Positions 33,456 through 41,543 of a stretch of 64,000 nucleotides of DNA are shown one piece after another. The notes below the pieces were generated by a model. That model was not told the DNA's origin. It worked only from the letters and a program-made list of their open reading frames with translations, and searched no databases. How positions within the stretch are numbered: the first letter of the stretch is position 1; every line of letters begins with the position of its first letter. A program made the position numbers and the translations under genes. Source of the DNA: Candidatus Thiodiazotropha sp. (ex Myrtea sp. 'scaly one' KF741663) (GTDB taxonomy: Bacteria > Pseudomonadota > Gammaproteobacteria > Chromatiales > Chromatiaceae); contig JAHXIQ010000002.1 of the NCBI GenBank assembly GCA_025655555.1, forward strand, positions 620,001 to 684,000. The letters are read 5' to 3'.

Positions 33456-33473
33456 GTTAGCCAGGAATAATAG

Positions 33474-34064
33474 ATGGACCGAGAAGAAGAAAAGGAAATC
33501 GTCGAACTCATGAGAGCTGCTAGAGAGCGCGCTCGTGGTTATGCGGACTATTTCGGTTGGGCGACAGACCGTGATTTGGAAGAGGTCGGGGTAGTCCAAT
33601 CACTCGCGGAGTCTATGGATTCCGCAGGTGAACTGTTCTTTTCCTCAATCAAAGGCCGAGGCAGGCCGAACGACCCACCGGATTGCGAAGCACTTTCGTC
33701 GGAAGGCGAACGAATAGCCATTGAGGTCATAGAGCTCGTGGATGGTGCTGCTATTCGTGCGTTTAAGAACGGTCAGGTTTACGAATGGGCAGAATGGAAC
33801 AAAGAAACATTCCAATCAGGCTTAGCTACCGCCATACAAAGGAAGGATGGTCGCTACCCGAAACTTAAAGAGCCACCTTACCCCGGCGGGTATGTTGTTG
33901 TAGTCCATACTGATGAGCCAACCCTCAACCACACGCAGGTAGCTGAATACTTGGAAGGCTATCGGTTTGGGAAGCCTGAGTACGTAACGCGAGCTTTCCT
34001 GATACTTGGGTACGAGCCACGAACGCAAAACTGCCCGTACTTCGAGATTCACTTCAATGGCTAA
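33474..34064 (+). CDS. Cassette 1: hypothetical protein, possibly nuclease-like
   Basis: The 196-residue protein starts 12 bp inside the cassette; its stop TAA lies within the inverse core of attC1, as is common in cassettes. 'NDPPDCEALSSEGERIAIEV' with following 'IELVD' resembles a P-D...(I/V)E-V-x-E-L pattern seen in uncharacterised proteins thought to have a restriction-endonuclease-like fold. The catalytic Lys of a standard PD-(D/E)xK site is not evident, so activity is uncertain. The N-terminus is an acidic/basic helix; the C-terminal half has 'GGYVVVVHTDEPTLN' strands. Function unknown. Confidence 0.65.
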   Translation: MDREEEKEIVELMRAARERARGYADYFGWATDRDLEEVGVVQSLAESMDSAGELFFSSIKGRGRPNDPPDCEALSSEGERIAIEVIELVDGAAIRAFKNGQVYEWAEWNKETFQSGLATAIQRKDGRYPKLKEPPYPGGYVVVVHTDEPTLNHTQVAEYLEGYRFGKPEYVTRAFLILGYEPRTQNCPYFEIHFNG

Positions 34065-34190
34065 CAAGGTGCTCAACTCACTCGCTCCGCTCGTTGGGAC
34101 GTCTGGCACTTCGCGGCGATTTGCGCATGGCTTCGCCATGTTTGCGCAAATGCCGCTGCGCGCCAGCCGCCCGTTAGTACGGCGTTAGCT
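34059..34190 (+). other. attC site of cassette 1
   Basis: Runs from inverse core GGCTAAC (34059) to core GTTAGCT (34184-34190), 132 bp. The interior forms a long hairpin around TTTGCGCATGGC / GCCATGTTTGCGCAAA (about 34120-34150). Confidence 0.82.
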
Positions 34191-34205
34191 CAATAAATAT
34201 CCGCT

Positions 34206-35546
34206 ATGGAAGAAAATGAAAACCTCTTAAAACGCTTGTTAAGATCCTTTGATAAGCAAGAAGGATTAGATGATTTGCTTATGATGGCAGAGCATTGGAA
34301 TGGCTTTAAAAGAGAAAATGCTGTTCGTCGGTTAGGAATGCTCGGTAGCCCCGTCGCAATACCTAAGTTAATAGTCAGGGTAAATGACTGGGTTCCTCAA
34401 GTACGAGAGGCAGCAAGGAGTGCGTTGCTCAAGTTGATGATCCCCAAGAATGCGAAAGCATTTGCAGAGAGTCTTCCTGATCTATTTCATTTAAAAACTT
34501 GTGGCAGAGACAATCACACACGATTTATAGATAATGTACTAGAGTATTTGTTAAAAGTTGAAAATTCAGAATCCATAAGGGAAGTTGCATTTTCATTAGA
34601 ACCAAAAGTAGCAAGGATAGCTGTCCGGTTATGCTTTGATCATTCGTTATTAGACAGAGACGAATTAGTTAACAAATGCCTTTCCCATCCAGATGTACTA
34701 GTTAGAAATATTGCAGCAGGCCATCTACGTGAGGTTTCTGGTGAAACCCTTTCTGTCCTGCTTAAACTCGCGATTAAAGACCCGTTTATGCCAATAAGGC
34801 GTGAAGCGTTTCAAATTTATTTAAAAAACAGTCCTGAACAAGGGGAGGTTATTGCAAATACATTTCTGTTTGACAGGCATATATCTATTCGTGAATTAGC
34901 CATCACCCATCTATTAAGGAAGGGGTGCGATGTCAGAAGCATCTACTCTTTTGAGGTCACTAGTGGTTCTCAAAGTATCTCGCGCAAGAAATTTTCGATT
35001 CTTGGTTTAGCCTATTTAGGTGCTAAACAAGAAATACCATCTATATCGCAACATCTGGACAATAAGTCACCTGGCATAAGAAAGTCAGCAATCCAAGCAT
35101 TAGAAAAACTCATGGGAGATGAGTCTAAATCATTATTGGTGGTCGCCCTTGATGATCCTTCCCCTAGTGTAGCTAAGGAGGCATCTAGACTGATTGCAAA
35201 ACTGAAGTTGAAATTTGGCTCGCATGAAATAGAAGAAGCTATAAATATACATGGAAATCCCCATACTTTAGCATTAACTACCAGAGCAATGAAAACATCA
35301 AATAAATGGGAGAGGCTTATATTCTTGTTAAGGGTTTTAGGTATAACCACAGACGATAACTCGTCAAATAAGGGCATGATACAGTCAGAATTAGTGAAAT
35401 GGGATACTGACTTCAATCGAAGCAGCAGTCAACCGTCGGCATTACAAATTCAAATGATTAATCGCGAGTATGCGAATTGCTCATATCTTCTCAACGAGAG
35501 GCGAAGGCGATCAATTGAGTTTACTTTGAGTGGGATTAGCAGATGA
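34206..35546 (+). CDS. Cassette 2: HEAT-repeat protein
   Basis: The 446-residue protein consists almost wholly of paired helices of HEAT/PBS-lyase type. Examples are 'GSPVAIPKLIVRVNDWVPQV', 'HPDVLVRNIAAGHLREVSGE', 'DPFMPIRREAFQIYLKNSPE', 'NKSPGIRKSAIQALEKLMGD' and 'DPSPSVAKEASRLIAKLKLK'. Such scaffolds bind proteins or nucleic acids. There is no catalytic domain or signal peptide, so it is probably cytoplasmic. It is unusually long for a cassette gene and AT-rich. Function unknown; a defence or regulatory role would be speculation. Confidence 0.75.
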   Translation: MEENENLLKRLLRSFDKQEGLDDLLMMAEHWNGFKRENAVRRLGMLGSPVAIPKLIVRVNDWVPQVREAARSALLKLMIPKNAKAFAESLPDLFHLKTCGRDNHTRFIDNVLEYLLKVENSESIREVAFSLEPKVARIAVRLCFDHSLLDRDELVNKCLSHPDVLVRNIAAGHLREVSGETLSVLLKLAIKDPFMPIRREAFQIYLKNSPEQGEVIANTFLFDRHISIRELAITHLLRKGCDVRSIYSFEVTSGSQSISRKKFSILGLAYLGAKQEIPSISQHLDNKSPGIRKSAIQALEKLMGDESKSLLVVALDDPSPSVAKEASRLIAKLKLKFGSHEIEEAINIHGNPHTLALTTRAMKTSNKWERLIFLLRVLGITTDDNSSNKGMIQSELVKWDTDFNRSSSQPSALQIQMINREYANCSYLLNERRRRSIEFTLSGISR

Positions 35547-35561
35547 TGTGGCAAGAAAATG

Positions 35562-35623
35562 AGCTAACAAAAGCTTCCAGTCGACGCGCCAAAGGCGCGC
35601 GCGGCTGAAGCTAGACGTTAGAA
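35562..35623 (+). other. attC site of cassette 2
   Basis: 62 bp from inverse core AGCTAAC (35562) to core GTTAGAA (35617-35623), with interior pairing GCGCGCC-type repeats. AGCTAAC is the exact complement of the cassette's own 5' core GTTAGCT. Confidence 0.85.
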
Positions 35624-35630
35624 GGAAAAA

Positions 35631-36155
35631 ATGAATAAAGAGGAAATTGTAGCAGTTGCAGTTCGCTTATTTGCTATCGCACTGGGTATATATGGTTTAA
35701 ACAATCTGCCTGGTATGGTCATGTATTTCGACCAAGATGATATGAGGGAGGCGGCATATATATACGCAGGATTGTCAGCTTTAATCGTTATAGTAGCCAT
35801 TCTGCTCTGGAAGTTCCCACTAACTGTCGCAAAAAAATTAATGCCAAAAACTGGCGCTGACGCAGAGGTTGTCAGCTGGAGCTATGAGGGAGTATTAACC
35901 TGTGGTTTCATTATCATGGGATTTTATTTTCTCTACTATGTTATTTCCGATTCCATCTATTGGTTTTATATGTGGAAATCCTCGGTAAAGATTTTTGGGG
36001 ACGTGCGCACAGAGTTAAATGCAGATCAGCTTGCTAGTATTTATGCCACAGTAGCGGAGTTTATTATTTCAGTAGTGCTTATTGTTGGATCAAGGGGGTT
36101 GGCGAGCATACTATTGAAGTTGCGCTACGCAGCCTTAAATTCTTCTAACAAATAA
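35631..36155 (+). CDS. Cassette 3: four-helix membrane protein
   Basis: The 174-residue protein starts 8 bp inside the cassette, behind a purine-rich stretch (GAAGGAAAAA). Hydrophobic segments lie at about 7-28, 40-60, 82-106 and 135-160. No known motif was seen. Small polytopic proteins of this type are frequent cassette cargo. The stop TAA lies within the attC site. Function unknown. Confidence 0.7.
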   Translation: MNKEEIVAVAVRLFAIALGIYGLNNLPGMVMYFDQDDMREAAYIYAGLSALIVIVAILLWKFPLTVAKKLMPKTGADAEVVSWSYEGVLTCGFIIMGFYFLYYVISDSIYWFYMWKSSVKIFGDVRTELNADQLASIYATVAEFIISVVLIVGSRGLASILLKLRYAALNSSNK

Positions 36156-36199
36156 CTTAAACGGACGTAAAAAACACACCGTCTAGTAAAACGTTATGT
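36143..36199 (+). other. attC site of cassette 3
   Basis: 57 bp from TTCTAAC (36143) to GTTATGT (36193). It overlaps the last codons of cassette 3. TTCTAAC is the exact complement of this cassette's 5' core GTTAGAA. Interior arms are short (ACGG/CCGT). Confidence 0.75.
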
Positions 36200-36227
36200 C
36201 ATGTATTTTGAGGCGTAGGGAGAACAA

Positions 36228-36614
36228 ATGTCCTGGATATCACTTCTTTTATTGGTAAAGATTGTAGTTACACTCGTTTTAGTGGCGATTCCATTCTTAT
36301 TTGTATCAAAGGAAAAGCTTGAAATTATTGTAAACATAAAAGCTAACTCACCACAGTTTTTTCGGCTATACGGCGTAGCTATTATTGCATTACTTGTTGG
36401 TTATTCTTTTGGCATTCCATTAGCTGAAAGTGGTGTATTCCCATGGGGTGTGGTGAGTATGGGTGTAGTATCTAATGGAGGTGCTGCATTTATTCTGGTT
36501 TCAGCTGGGTTAAACTCCAAGAATAGAGTCTTAGCTTTGTTTTTTTTATTCATTACATTAGGGCTTGTCTTGTCTACATTATTTTCACAATTTGCCGTTC
36601 AAAAAGCATGGTAG
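36228..36614 (+). CDS. Cassette 4: small membrane protein
   Basis: The 128-residue protein is nearly all hydrophobic, with four segments (about 4-25, 42-62, 70-92, 100-122) and few charges. There is a plausible ribosome site (TAGGGAGAACAA) ahead of ATG 36228. No family recognised. Confidence 0.65.
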   Translation: MSWISLLLLVKIVVTLVLVAIPFLFVSKEKLEIIVNIKANSPQFFRLYGVAIIALLVGYSFGIPLAESGVFPWGVVSMGVVSNGGAAFILVSAGLNSKNRVLALFFLFITLGLVLSTLFSQFAVQKAW

Positions 36615-36621
36615 CTGCAAG

Positions 36622-36684
36622 GCATAACAAGTCGCTCGTGAGTGACGCTTGCTTTGCAAGCGCCCCGCAGCTACAACGTTAGGT
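36622..36684 (+). other. attC site of cassette 4
   Basis: 63 bp from GCATAAC (36622) to GTTAGGT (36678-36684). The interior includes CTTGCTTTGCAAG, a small hairpin. GCATAAC differs by one base from the exact complement of the cassette's own 5' core GTTATGT. Confidence 0.8.
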
Positions 36685-36715
36685 TTTCAAGATATTCCTG
36701 TTTGATAAGTGAATT

Positions 36716-37273
36716 ATGAAGTACAAAATAGCTGAGTTATCTGACATTGCAGGTGTCTTGGATTTACATTACAGATACCAAGTTGATTCGATTCCAGAAG
36801 AAGATAAAAAGGATGGATTTGTAACTACGATATTTACCAAAGAGCAATTAACCGATCTTGTCAATGAAGAAAAAGGGCTATTTATCGGTATTAAGGGTAA
36901 CGAAATCGTTGCATACGTTATGGCTGCTTCATGGCAGTTTTGGTCAATGTGGCCAATGTTTGCATACATGATAAAGGATTTGCCAAATTTACAGTATTTA
37001 GGTCAAACGTTGAGTGTCAATAATTCATATCAGTATGGTCCGGTATGTATAGATAAAAAAGTTAGAGGAACTGGTGTTCTTGAAGGGATCTTTGATTTTT
37101 CGAGAGAAGAAATGTCAAAACGCTATCCAATCTTGGTTACGTTTGTAAATAAAATAAACCTAAGGTCATATCACGCGCATACTAGAAAGCTAGGGCTAGA
37201 GGTTATACAAGAATTTGAGTTTAATAATAATAGTTACCATGAGCTTGTTTATGATACATCAAAGAAAATCTAA
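36716..37273 (+). CDS. Cassette 5: GNAT-family acetyltransferase
   Basis: The 185-residue protein has the layout of a GCN5-related N-acetyltransferase. There is an N-terminal strand-helix 'YKIAELSDIAGVLDLHYRYQ', a central strand 'GLFIGIKGNEIVAYVMAASW', and a coenzyme-A-binding turn 'PVCIDKKVRGTGVLEGIFDF' with the R-G-x-G pattern. The typical C-terminal 'NLRSYHAHTRKLGLEVIQEF' follows. Acetyltransferases are common in integron cassettes, including resistance determinants; the substrate here is unknown. The stop TAA lies within the inverse core of attC5. Confidence 0.8.
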   Translation: MKYKIAELSDIAGVLDLHYRYQVDSIPEEDKKDGFVTTIFTKEQLTDLVNEEKGLFIGIKGNEIVAYVMAASWQFWSMWPMFAYMIKDLPNLQYLGQTLSVNNSYQYGPVCIDKKVRGTGVLEGIFDFSREEMSKRYPILVTFVNKINLRSYHAHTRKLGLEVIQEFEFNNNSYHELVYDTSKKI

Positions 37274-37354
37274 CAAGGCAAATGCACTCGGACGGTAAAA
37301 AGCGCCGCTTCTTTGTCGCGCTTCTTTTTGCCGCCGGTAATTTCGGCGTATGCC
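37268..37354 (+). other. attC site of cassette 5, with a damaged core
   Basis: 87 bp from ATCTAAC (37268) to GTATGCC (37348-37354). The interior holds GCGCCGCTTCTTTGTCGCGCTTC-type arms and GGTAAAAAG / CTTTTTGCC pairing. The final core lacks one T compared with the GTTATGCC predicted from the next cassette's closing core GGCATAAC, so recombination here is probably lost. Confidence 0.8.
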
Positions 37355-37385
37355 TAAAAACAAGTGGGGTCAAGTAGGGTGCAGA

Positions 37386-38000
37386 ATGCTTAGTACAGAA
37401 TTTATTATTACGTCATTAATAGTTGTTCTAATGCCTGGCTCTGGTGTTATTTACACAATTTCAACGGGCCTGTTTATAGGCTGGCGTGCCAGCATATTTG
37501 CAGCCTTTGGGTGTACCGTCGGAATTGTTCCGCATATGCTTGCAAGCATTCTTGGTCTGGCTACCATTCTTCACATGAGTGCCATTGCATTCCAATTAAT
37601 AAAGTTTATTGGCGTTGCCTACTTACTTTATCTTGCATGGTCAATGTGGAAAGAAACTGGCGCTTTGAAAATTGAAGGTAAAAAAAGTAATAAGGGTGCA
37701 TGGGAGATTGGTATCAAAGGATTCCTGATAAATATCTTGAATCCAAAGTTATCCTTGTTTTTTCTGGCATTCTTACCCCAGTTCGTACCGCCAGAAACGG
37801 AATCACCAATCGTTAATATGCTTCTTCTTAGTGGCATATTTATGGGCATGACGCTATTTGTATTTATAGTGTATGGATTATTTGCAAATAGTGTTAGATT
37901 TTATGTCGCTCATTCTCCAAATATTGTAAAAATGGCACAACGTACTTTTGCAGTGGTTTTTGCAATGCTCGGTGCAAAATTAGCAATGGCAGAGCGGTAA
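37386..38000 (+). CDS. Cassette 6: LysE/RhtB-family exporter
   Basis: This is a 204-residue membrane protein with five to six helices. It shows the LysE/RhtB signature near the N-terminus ('VLMPGSGVIYTISTGLFIGW'), the mid-protein 'FIGVAYLLYLAW' and 'FLINILNPKLSLFFLAFLPQ'. Members export amino acids or homoserine lactones. The frame opens at ATG 37350, but that codon lies inside the attC5 core and adds a hydrophilic leader; ATG 37386 starts directly with the family's first helix. It is the last cassette of the array. Confidence 0.85.
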   Translation: MLSTEFIITSLIVVLMPGSGVIYTISTGLFIGWRASIFAAFGCTVGIVPHMLASILGLATILHMSAIAFQLIKFIGVAYLLYLAWSMWKETGALKIEGKKSNKGAWEIGIKGFLINILNPKLSLFFLAFLPQFVPPETESPIVNMLLLSGIFMGMTLFVFIVYGLFANSVRFYVAHSPNIVKMAQRTFAVVFAMLGAKLAMAER

Positions 38001-38011
38001 TGGGAAGTAAT

Positions 38012-38056
38012 GGCATAACATAGAATAATTGGGGTCAGTGTGTAATTACGTTTTAA
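38012..38056 (+). other. Degenerate attC of cassette 6 (end of array)
   Basis: The inverse core GGCATAAC (38012-38019) is clear, but the distal core reads GTTTTAA (38050-38056), not the GTTRRRY consensus. Arms AATAATT and AATTA can pair. It probably marks the decayed right end of the array. Confidence 0.5.
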
Positions 38057-38106
38057 ACAATAATAAGGTGCAGTCCTGGCCTCTAAAAATCTTTGGGCTG
38101 CCTTAA

Positions 38107-38937
38107 TTACTTCTCAGTAAGCTTTTTTAGCATTCCCTCCATGCGAATCAACCGCTGCTCCATCTCCTGAGTGCGGGTTTCAATGCGATGCACTTCACCT
38201 GCTTCTCCCTCGCCCGTATCACGTGAGAATTGCTCATGCTCCCGCTGCAGAGTCTCCAGCACGATGCCGATCATCATGTTGAGAAAGACAAAGGCGACGA
38301 TGAAGATAAACGAGAGGTAGAAGGACCAGCTTAGGGGGTGTACGGCCATGGTCTCGTACATCACGTCGGTCCAGTCTTCGAAGGTGGCGATGCGGAACAG
38401 GGTCAACATGGAGATAGTGATATTGCCCCAGAGCTCCCGGTTGATCTCATGGAAAAACATACTGCCCATGGCGGCATAGATATAGAAGATGATGAACATC
38501 AACAGGGAGACATAGCCCATACGTGGAATGGCGGTGACGAAGGCGTTCATCAGTATCCGCAGTTCGGGAATGATAGATACCAGGCGCAATACGCGGAAGA
38601 TCCTGAGCAGACGTCCCAGCAGAGCGGCCTCGCTGTCGTCCACGGGGATCATGCTGGCGGTGACGATGAGGAAGTCGAAGATGTTCCAGCCTTTGCTGAA
38701 GAAGCGCTTCAGATTTTTCTCGGCAATCATACGGATGATGATTTCGGCGAGGAAGAACAGGGTGATGCCCACATCCAGGAGTCGCAACACCTGTGCGACA
38801 CTGGCTGGTATGGGATAGGTTTTGGCGCCGATCATGAGAGCGGAGACGACGATCACCAAAATGACGAAGGTCTCGAATAGCTTGTTGGAGCGAAGCTGTT
38901 CAAAGCGGTCGCGTAAATTAACGGTGGAAAGAGTCAT
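38107..38937 (-). CDS. One-domain voltage-gated cation (sodium-type) channel
   Basis: The 276-residue protein has the six-helix layout of bacterial NaChBac-type channels, which assemble as tetramers. S1 is about 20-38 ('FETFVILVIVVSALMIG'). S4 carries Arg at every third position ('LLGRLLRIFRVLRLVSIIPE', about 107-126). A pore loop 'LFRIATFEDWTDVM' is followed by S6 ('FIFIVAFVFLNMMIGIVLE') and a C-terminal coiled coil ('QEMEQRLIRMEGMLKKL'). The filter reads TFEDW where NaChBac has TLESW, so selectivity may differ. Such channels often serve Na+-driven motility or pH homeostasis in marine bacteria. It is convergent with the cassette array. Confidence 0.9.
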   Translation of the reverse strand: MTLSTVNLRDRFEQLRSNKLFETFVILVIVVSALMIGAKTYPIPASVAQVLRLLDVGITLFFLAEIIIRMIAEKNLKRFFSKGWNIFDFLIVTASMIPVDDSEAALLGRLLRIFRVLRLVSIIPELRILMNAFVTAIPRMGYVSLLMFIIFYIYAAMGSMFFHEINRELWGNITISMLTLFRIATFEDWTDVMYETMAVHPLSWSFYLSFIFIVAFVFLNMMIGIVLETLQREHEQFSRDTGEGEAGEVHRIETRTQEMEQRLIRMEGMLKKLTEK

Positions 38938-39096
38938 GGCGTGGTAACGGGTAAAGTGTCGGAAGACGAGGCGCGCATTATATAAACCAAGTATGAAAAA
39001 TCAGTACACAAAAGTTGTGCGCTTTAGTTGCGTGATGGCTGCGATAGTTCCCGAGGGGACTTGGCGTCTGATCAGAGGAAGAGAAACGGGCCTGAA

Positions 39097-39459
39097 CTAA
39101 CGCCCCCAGGTCTTGAAGCGCTTTTTGCAGTAGGTCAGCAGCTCCTTGTAATTGCGGAAGTAGAGATCGAATCCATTTTCAGCAGGGGCGTCGAGTTCAC
39201 ACCAGTCGTTGTCGTAGTCGCGGCAGATCTGCGGTCTGGTGTCATAAATACCGCAGGCACCACCAGGACCGAGATGTTCACAGCGGCCGTTTAGCAACAG
39301 GAACCAACCGTCTTCATCTTTGTAGATTTCAACGCCTTCGTGGGAGACCTGCCAGAGCAGGTGTTCGAAGTCGGACTTGGATCGCGGCGCCTCACCGATC
39401 GCTTCGGTGGTGTAGGTACAGCATTTTGAATTTGTGCAACGGCCGCACTTATCGTCCAT
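39097..39459 (-). CDS. YkgJ-family cysteine-cluster protein
   Basis: The 120-residue protein carries the UPF0153/YkgJ arrangement of Cys: 'CGRCTNSKCC' near the N-terminus, then 'CEHLGPGGACGIYDTRPQIC' and 'WCELD' further on. These probably bind zinc or an Fe-S cluster; no enzymatic role is established for the family. It starts two bases after the stop of the upstream helicase gene on the same strand, so the two form an operon. Confidence 0.85.
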   Translation of the reverse strand: MDDKCGRCTNSKCCTYTTEAIGEAPRSKSDFEHLLWQVSHEGVEIYKDEDGWFLLLNGRCEHLGPGGACGIYDTRPQICRDYDNDWCELDAPAENGFDLYFRNYKELLTYCKKRFKTWGR

Positions 39460-39461
39460 GC

Positions 39462-40820
39462 CTACTCCGTGCCGCTACTCTGGGGGGGCTTGGGGCCGCG
39501 ATGTCTGTGCCGCTTTTTCGCATGCTCCCCGTCTTTCGGCTTGTGTCCCTTGTGGTGATGTCCTCTGCCGTGCGCCTTTCGTCCGTCTTTACCCCGGTGG
39601 GGTTGACGTGAGCCCTTTTCGGGATAGACCCGGCTTTTCGGATCAACCTCAGCCAGTAACGCCGGATCGACGGTCTGGGTGGGGATGGGGTGTCCAACAT
39701 AGACTTCGATGTCGGGCAGGGAGAAGGCATAGGTTTCGCAAGCGAAGCTGATGGCGTCACCACTGGCCCCGGCACGGGCGGTACGCCCGATGCGGTGGAC
39801 GTAATCCTCCGCGTCCTCCGGCAAATCGTAGTTGATGACATGGGTCACATCGGGGATATGCAGACCGCGGGCCGCCACATCAGTGGCCACCAGTACGTGG
39901 AGTTCACCCTCCTGGAAACGCTTCAGCAGGCTCAGGCGCTTCTTCTGCGGCACATCGCCAGAGAGCACGGCGGCATCGATACCGTTGCCCTGCAGAAAGC
40001 CCCAGACCTTGTCCGCCACCCGCTTGGTGTTGATGAAGACGATGCTGCGGGCATCGGTCAGTCCTTTGATCAGACCGATCAACAACGGGATCTTCTCCTC
40101 GTTGGCGGTCATGTAGCAGGTTTCTGTGATCTGCTCTGCGGTGACCTGCTCGGGTGCCACCTCGATACTGTGGGGGTTGTTCATGTGCTCGTAAGCCAGC
40201 TCCTTCACCCGGTAGGAGAGAGTGGCGGAAAAGAGCATACCCAAGCGTTGGGTAGGTGGAGGGCAACGCCGCATCATGAAGCGGATGTCCTTGATGAAGC
40301 CGAGGTCGAACATACGATCCGCCTCGTCGAGCACCAGGACCTGTATCGCATTCAGGTCATAGACACGTTGTTTGAGGTAGTCGATCAGACGGCCTGGAGT
40401 GCCGATCAGGATGTCGACGCCCTCTTCGAGCTGTTTACGTTGTTGGTCGTATCCGGTGCCGCCGTAGACGGCTGCGGTGGTGAATTCGGTGTGCTTGGTG
40501 AGTGCCTGTGCATCGTTGTAGATCTGCACCGCCAGTTCGCGGGTCGGGGCAAGGATCAGGGTCCGGGGCTGGTTGGGCCTGCGCCTCTCATCAGCCGGAT
40601 GTTGCAGCAGGTAGTTCAGGGTGGCGATCAGGAAAGCGGCCGTCTTGCCGGTGCCGGTTTGTGCCTGACCTGCCAGGTCCTCCCCGGTGAGCGCGATCGG
40701 CAGCGTCTCCGCCTGGATGGGTGTGCAGTATTCGAAGCCGGCTTCGCGGATGCCCTGGAGGACGGACTCGGGAAGATCGAAGCTATCGAAGCGTGTGTCT
40801 GTGAGGTGTTTATCTGTCAT
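39462..40820 (-). CDS. rhlB: ATP-dependent RNA helicase, RhlB-like DEAD-box
   Basis: The start at ATG 40820 gives 452 residues beginning '[20 protein letters not shown]', the usual RhlB N-terminus; the frame is open to 40985 but that stretch is not conserved-looking. Motifs seen: Q motif region '[11 protein letters not shown]', Walker A '[11 protein letters not shown]', 'PTRELAVQI', 'GTPGRL', 'DEAD', 'SAT', '[20 protein letters not shown]' and '[10 protein letters not shown]'. The C-terminal 70 residues are very basic and His-rich and should bind RNA. RhlB works with RNase E in the degradosome. No clear ribosome site precedes the start; the 250 bp to rlmH holds no gene. Confidence 0.88.
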   Translation of the reverse strand: MTDKHLTDTRFDSFDLPESVLQGIREAGFEYCTPIQAETLPIALTGEDLAGQAQTGTGKTAAFLIATLNYLLQHPADERRRPNQPRTLILAPTRELAVQIYNDAQALTKHTEFTTAAVYGGTGYDQQRKQLEEGVDILIGTPGRLIDYLKQRVYDLNAIQVLVLDEADRMFDLGFIKDIRFMMRRCPPPTQRLGMLFSATLSYRVKELAYEHMNNPHSIEVAPEQVTAEQITETCYMTANEEKIPLLIGLIKGLTDARSIVFINTKRVADKVWGFLQGNGIDAAVLSGDVPQKKRLSLLKRFQEGELHVLVATDVAARGLHIPDVTHVINYDLPEDAEDYVHRIGRTARAGASGDAISFACETYAFSLPDIEVYVGHPIPTQTVDPALLAEVDPKSRVYPEKGSRQPHRGKDGRKAHGRGHHHKGHKPKDGEHAKKRHRHRGPKPPQSSGTE

Positions 40821-41069
40821 GGCGGGCAAGGATACAGGATATTGGAGCCCAGGACGATTGATGGGGATTTTGAGTTTTGAATTCGTGGTGTTCGCTACGC
40901 TCAGAGTTGTTATTACTCCCTTACCCTGTCCCTCTCCCGGGGAAGAGCCAAGGGGATAATAGTATGAAGGTACAACGTGCCGCACATTTAATATTCAAAA
41001 TTTACATCCCATACGCCCCTCACCTCCCAAGCCCCCCACAAGTCTTCAATATCCCGTACAATCTCCCGC

Positions 41070-41543
41070 ATGGATATCTATCTGATCTCAGTGGGAAACC
41101 GTATGCCGCGCTGGGTGGTGGAAGGCTACGAGGAGTATGCCAAACGCCTCCCCAGCGAGTGTGCCCTGCACCTGCTGGAGATCGCGCCGGGTCATCGGGG
41201 GAAAAATGCCGATACGGTACGCACGCTGCGGGACGAGGGGCAAAGGATGCTAAAGGCTGTCCCCAAGGGATGCCGGTTGATTGCATTGGATGTGACAGGG
41301 AAGGCCTGGAATACTGAACAACTCTCCGGCAAGCTGGGGCAGTGGATGGCAGATGGCCGGGATCTGGCGCTGCTAGTGGGTGGGCCGGAGGGTCTCGCAC
41401 CGGAGTGCCTCACGGCAGCCGAACTGCGTTGGTCACTTTCACCACTGACATTGCCGCACCCCCTGGTGAGGGTGTTTCTGTCTGAACAGCTCTATCGGGC
41501 CTGGAGTCTGATGAGAAATCACCCCTACCACCGGGCGGGTTGA
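41070..41543 (+). CDS. rlmH: 23S rRNA pseudouridine-1915 N3-methyltransferase RlmH
   Basis: This SPOUT methyltransferase of 157 residues modifies pseudouridine 1915 in helix 69 of 23S rRNA. '[28 protein letters not shown]' is typical, as are the knot motif '[12 protein letters not shown]' and the C-terminal '[23 protein letters not shown]'. The C-terminus 'NHPYHRAG' matches the family's essential end. It overlaps maf by one base (TGATG). In many gammaproteobacteria rlmH is near maf or rsfS; rsfS is not seen here. Confidence 0.95.
   Translation: MDIYLISVGNRMPRWVVEGYEEYAKRLPSECALHLLEIAPGHRGKNADTVRTLRDEGQRMLKAVPKGCRLIALDVTGKAWNTEQLSGKLGQWMADGRDLALLVGGPEGLAPECLTAAELRWSLSPLTLPHPLVRVFLSEQLYRAWSLMRNHPYHRAG

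Larger units (their letters stand above)
33456..38056 (+). mobile_element. Gene-cassette array without integrase (CALIN), six cassettes
   Basis: Six + strand gene units are each followed by an attC-like site. The junction cores read GTTAGCC (33456), GTTAGCT (34184), GTTAGAA (35617), GTTATGT (36193), GTTAGGT (36678) and a damaged GTATGCC (37348). The inverse cores closing each cassette read GGCTAAC, AGCTAAC, TTCTAAC, GCATAAC, ATCTAAC and GGCATAAC. For cassettes 1-3 the pair is exactly complementary, for 4 and 5 within one base, and for 6 it matches the undamaged form. This follows from cassette circularisation and is hard to get by chance. The region is AT-richer than its flanks. No integron integrase is in the window. 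Confidence 0.88.

Noticed and set aside
33392-33462. A possible attC site closing an extra cassette left of cassette 1 (GCATAAC to GTTAGCC)
   Set aside because: The right core is real, but the left part pairs poorly and no gene or matching upstream core was found; GTTATGA at 33328 is not convincing.
37350-37385. Extended N-terminus of the LysE cassette gene starting at ATG 37350
   Set aside because: That ATG is part of the damaged attC core and the added residues are hydrophilic, unlike the family; ATG 37386 fits better.
40885-40960. Possible repetitive extragenic element (CCCTCTCCCGGGGAAGAG) upstream of rlmH
   Set aside because: Only one copy seen in the window and the palindrome is short.
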